Source: Planctomycetota bacterium (GTDB taxonomy: Bacteria > Planctomycetota > Phycisphaerae > SM23-33). From it: DNA of 64,000 nt. The position numbers and the translations under genes are program-made. Under the pieces are notes generated by a model. It had not been told where the DNA came from. It ran no database searches and saw only the letters and a program-made list of their open reading frames with translations. Of the stretch, positions 62,570 through 64,000 are shown one piece after another (positions within the stretch are counted from its first letter, which is position 1; every line of letters begins with the position of its first letter). The stretch is taken from NCBI GenBank assembly GCA_022705325.1, contig JAKJER010000020.1, forward strand, positions 1-64,000. Reading direction: 5' to 3'.

Positions 62570-63274
62570 ATGTCCAGGAAGAGGATCCTGATCGTCGAAG
62601 ACGAACCGGACATGGCCGAGCTGGTAGCCCTTCGGCTTAGGCGCGAGGGCTACGAGGTGGACGTGGCCCACGACGGTCAGGAGGGGCTTCGCCGGGCACG
62701 GGCCCAGCCGCCGGACCTGGTGGTTCTGGACGTGATGCTGCCCGGAATGCCCGGCACGGAGGTGGCGGCCGCCCTGCGGGGCGATCCGAGGACCGCGAAG
62801 CTGCCCATCCTCATGCTGACGGCCAAGGGCGAGGAGACCGACGTGGTGGTGGGGCTTGGCTCGGGGGCCGACGACTACGTCACCAAACCCTTCAGCATGG
62901 CCGTGCTCGCCGCCCGCATCTCCGCCCTGCTGCGCCGCGCCGCGGCGCCCGAAGCCGGCGCCGACGCCGAAGTGGTGTCGGCTGGGCCCATCCGCATCGA
63001 CCGCCGCCAGCACCGCGTGGAAATCAAGGGCCGCCCCGTCGTCCTGACGGCCACCGAGTTCCGCTTGCTGCTGGCCCTGGTGGCCGCCCAGGGACGCGTG
63101 CTCAGCCGCAACGACCTGATCGACCAGGCCCTCGGCCTGGACGCCGTAGTCACCGACCGTACCATCGACGTGCACCTGACCGCCCTGCGCCGCAAGCTGG
63201 GCAGAACCCGCCGCTGCATCCAGACTGTGCGGGGCATCGGCTATCGGCTGGCCAAGGACTATGAAACCACGTAG
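62570..63274 (+). CDS. OmpR/PhoB-family response regulator
   Basis: 234 residues. The receiver domain (about 4-120) has the acidic pair in LIVEDEPDMAEL, phosphoacceptor aspartate in DLVVLDVMLPGMPG, the Thr of ILMLTAKGEE and Lys in DDYVTKPFS. The C-terminal winged helix (about 140-230) has LTATEFRLLLALVAAQGRVLSRNDLIDQALG, RTIDVHLTALRRKLG and IQTVRGIGYRLA. It binds DNA when phosphorylated by the kinase encoded next. It is PhoB-like by sequence; the actual stimulus is unknown. It overlaps the kinase gene by 14 bp. Confidence 0.94.
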   Translation: MSRKRILIVEDEPDMAELVALRLRREGYEVDVAHDGQEGLRRARAQPPDLVVLDVMLPGMPGTEVAAALRGDPRTAKLPILMLTAKGEETDVVVGLGSGADDYVTKPFSMAVLAARISALLRRAAAPEAGADAEVVSAGPIRIDRRQHRVEIKGRPVVLTATEFRLLLALVAAQGRVLSRNDLIDQALGLDAVVTDRTIDVHLTALRRKLGRTRRCIQTVRGIGYRLAKDYETT

Positions 63275-64000
63275 CTTCTTTCTTCGCCTGTTTGTGGGCA
63301 ACCTGCTGCTGGTGGCCCTGACGGTGGCCCTGACCGCCCTGGCCTTCTACCGGGCGGTCAACCACCGCGTTCAGGAGTCCCACCGCGACGCCCAGGTGCG
63401 CCTGCTCCACCTGGCCCATCACTACGTGCAGCGGGCCTGGCCGCTGGGCAGCGTGGACAACGAACTCTATCGCCGCCTCATGCCCCCGCCCGAGATGCGC
63501 CTGACCATCATCGACCGCTCGGGCAAGGTACTGGCGGACTCCTGGGCCGATCCCGCCCAGATGGTCAACCACGACACCCCCGACCGCAAGGAACTCCAGG
63601 CGGCCCTGGCTGGGAAGGAAGGCGAAGACACCCGCCCCAGCGGCACGCTCAACGTCCCCTTCCGCTACATGGCCCTGCCGGTGGAGCGCGACGGACAGGT
63701 CCTCGGGGCCGTCCGGGTGGCGATGGCGGTGCGGGCCATCCTCAAGGATGAAACCTTCATCCGGCGCACCCTGCTCTGGGCGGGCGGGTCGGCGATCCTC
63801 ATCGCCTCGCTGCTGGCCCTGTTGGTCGGGTGGGTCTGGTCCAAGCCTCTGCGACAGATCACCCACACCGCCCGCAAGATCGCCGCCGGAAACCTCACCT
63901 ATCGCGCCCAGATCTCCGGCTCGGCGGAACTGGCCCAGCTCGGCAGCGCCCTCAACCAGATGCGCGACAGCCTGGCCGGGCAGATCCGCCTCTCGGCGGC
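63261..64000 (+). CDS. Sensor histidine kinase, N-terminal part (3' end outside window)
   Basis: At least 246 residues; the catalytic half lies beyond the window. Membrane segment 1 is at about 8-30 (LFVGNLLLVALTVALTALAF). An extracytoplasmic sensor region of about 130 residues includes PEMRLTIIDRSGKVLADSWADP and NHDTPDRKELQAALAGKEG, typical of PhoR-type dCache-like sensors. Membrane segment 2 is TLLWAGGSAILIASLLALLVGWVW. A HAMP domain follows (KPLRQITHTARKIAAGNLTYRA, ELAQLGSALNQMRDSL). It is the cognate kinase of the regulator it overlaps. Confidence 0.92.
   Translation, partial: MKPRSFFLRLFVGNLLLVALTVALTALAFYRAVNHRVQESHRDAQVRLLHLAHHYVQRAWPLGSVDNELYRRLMPPPEMRLTIIDRSGKVLADSWADPAQMVNHDTPDRKELQAALAGKEGEDTRPSGTLNVPFRYMALPVERDGQVLGAVRVAMAVRAILKDETFIRRTLLWAGGSAILIASLLALLVGWVWSKPLRQITHTARKIAAGNLTYRAQISGSAELAQLGSALNQMRDSLAGQIRLSA

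Overview
This 64-kb window is bacterial, GC-rich and gene-dense, with sigma70-type promoters. The gene content suggests a Planctomycetota member, perhaps of the Phycisphaerae. The pointers are an autotransporter-repeat giant protein, a PEP-CTERM protein, formylglycine sulfatases, a DUF1080-type protein, GH127, a RAYT transposase with REP-like palindromes, a TPR protein carrying RNA polymerase alpha-CTDs, and many small dispersed palindromic repeats. The taxon is an inference from gene content; no rRNA is present.

Layout. 1-5.5 kb: end of a giant surface protein gene, a tRNA-Leu(CAG), a secreted gluzincin-like protein, an XRE regulator and a DUF1566 protein. 5.8-8.7 kb: a lutABC lactate-oxidation operon. 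8.7-10.4 kb: a RAYT transposase with three REP-like palindromes and a composite repeat. 10.4-15.6 kb: sulfatase, double metallo-beta-lactamase protein, HicBA toxin-antitoxin and a DUF1080 protein. 15.7-17.2 kb: lower-GC accessory genes (orphan nucleotidyltransferase and a three-gene membrane coiled-coil cassette). 17.4-19.2 kb: kdsA and a lipid kinase. 19.3-31.7 kb: a long plus-strand housekeeping run with TPR-alphaCTD, folK, deoxynucleoside kinase, panC, panD, lgt, a PDZ pseudoprotease, secDF and a lipoprotein. 32.5-41 kb: a mixed, partly lower-GC stretch with a zinc-ribbon membrane protein, a possible nuclease, tex, dinD and a large nuclease-NTPase fusion. 41-47.5 kb: GcvT-like protein and rhomboid, a parallel beta-helix protein and a xylulokinase. 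47.6-50.3 kb: a lower-GC two-gene TM/Nudix-like plus HAD operon. 50.7-58.4 kb: sulfatase-SGNH fusion, split chromate transporter, GH127 and a NapH-NapG fusion. 58.5-64 kb: PEP-CTERM protein, pyruvate kinase, porin and a PhoB/PhoR-type two-component pair cut by the window edge.

How they fit. The extracellular enzymes (two sulfatases, one with an SGNH esterase domain, GH127, the beta-helix protein), xylulokinase, the porin and pyruvate kinase fit a heterotroph that degrades sulfated, substituted plant or algal polysaccharides. kdsA, the porin, lgt and secDF show a Gram-negative style envelope.

The most interesting signals are: (i) a single-polypeptide PD-(D/E)XK nuclease plus P-loop NTPase next to dinD, a candidate defence protein; (ii) the TM/Nudix-like plus HAD operon; (iii) the three-gene membrane coiled-coil cassette; (iv) EF-hand pairs inserted into Lgt and SecF and appended to a sulfatase; (v) the TPR-tandem alphaCTD protein; and (vi) a RAYT/REP system together with repeat-derived in-frame segments inside lutC and the NapH-NapG fusion.
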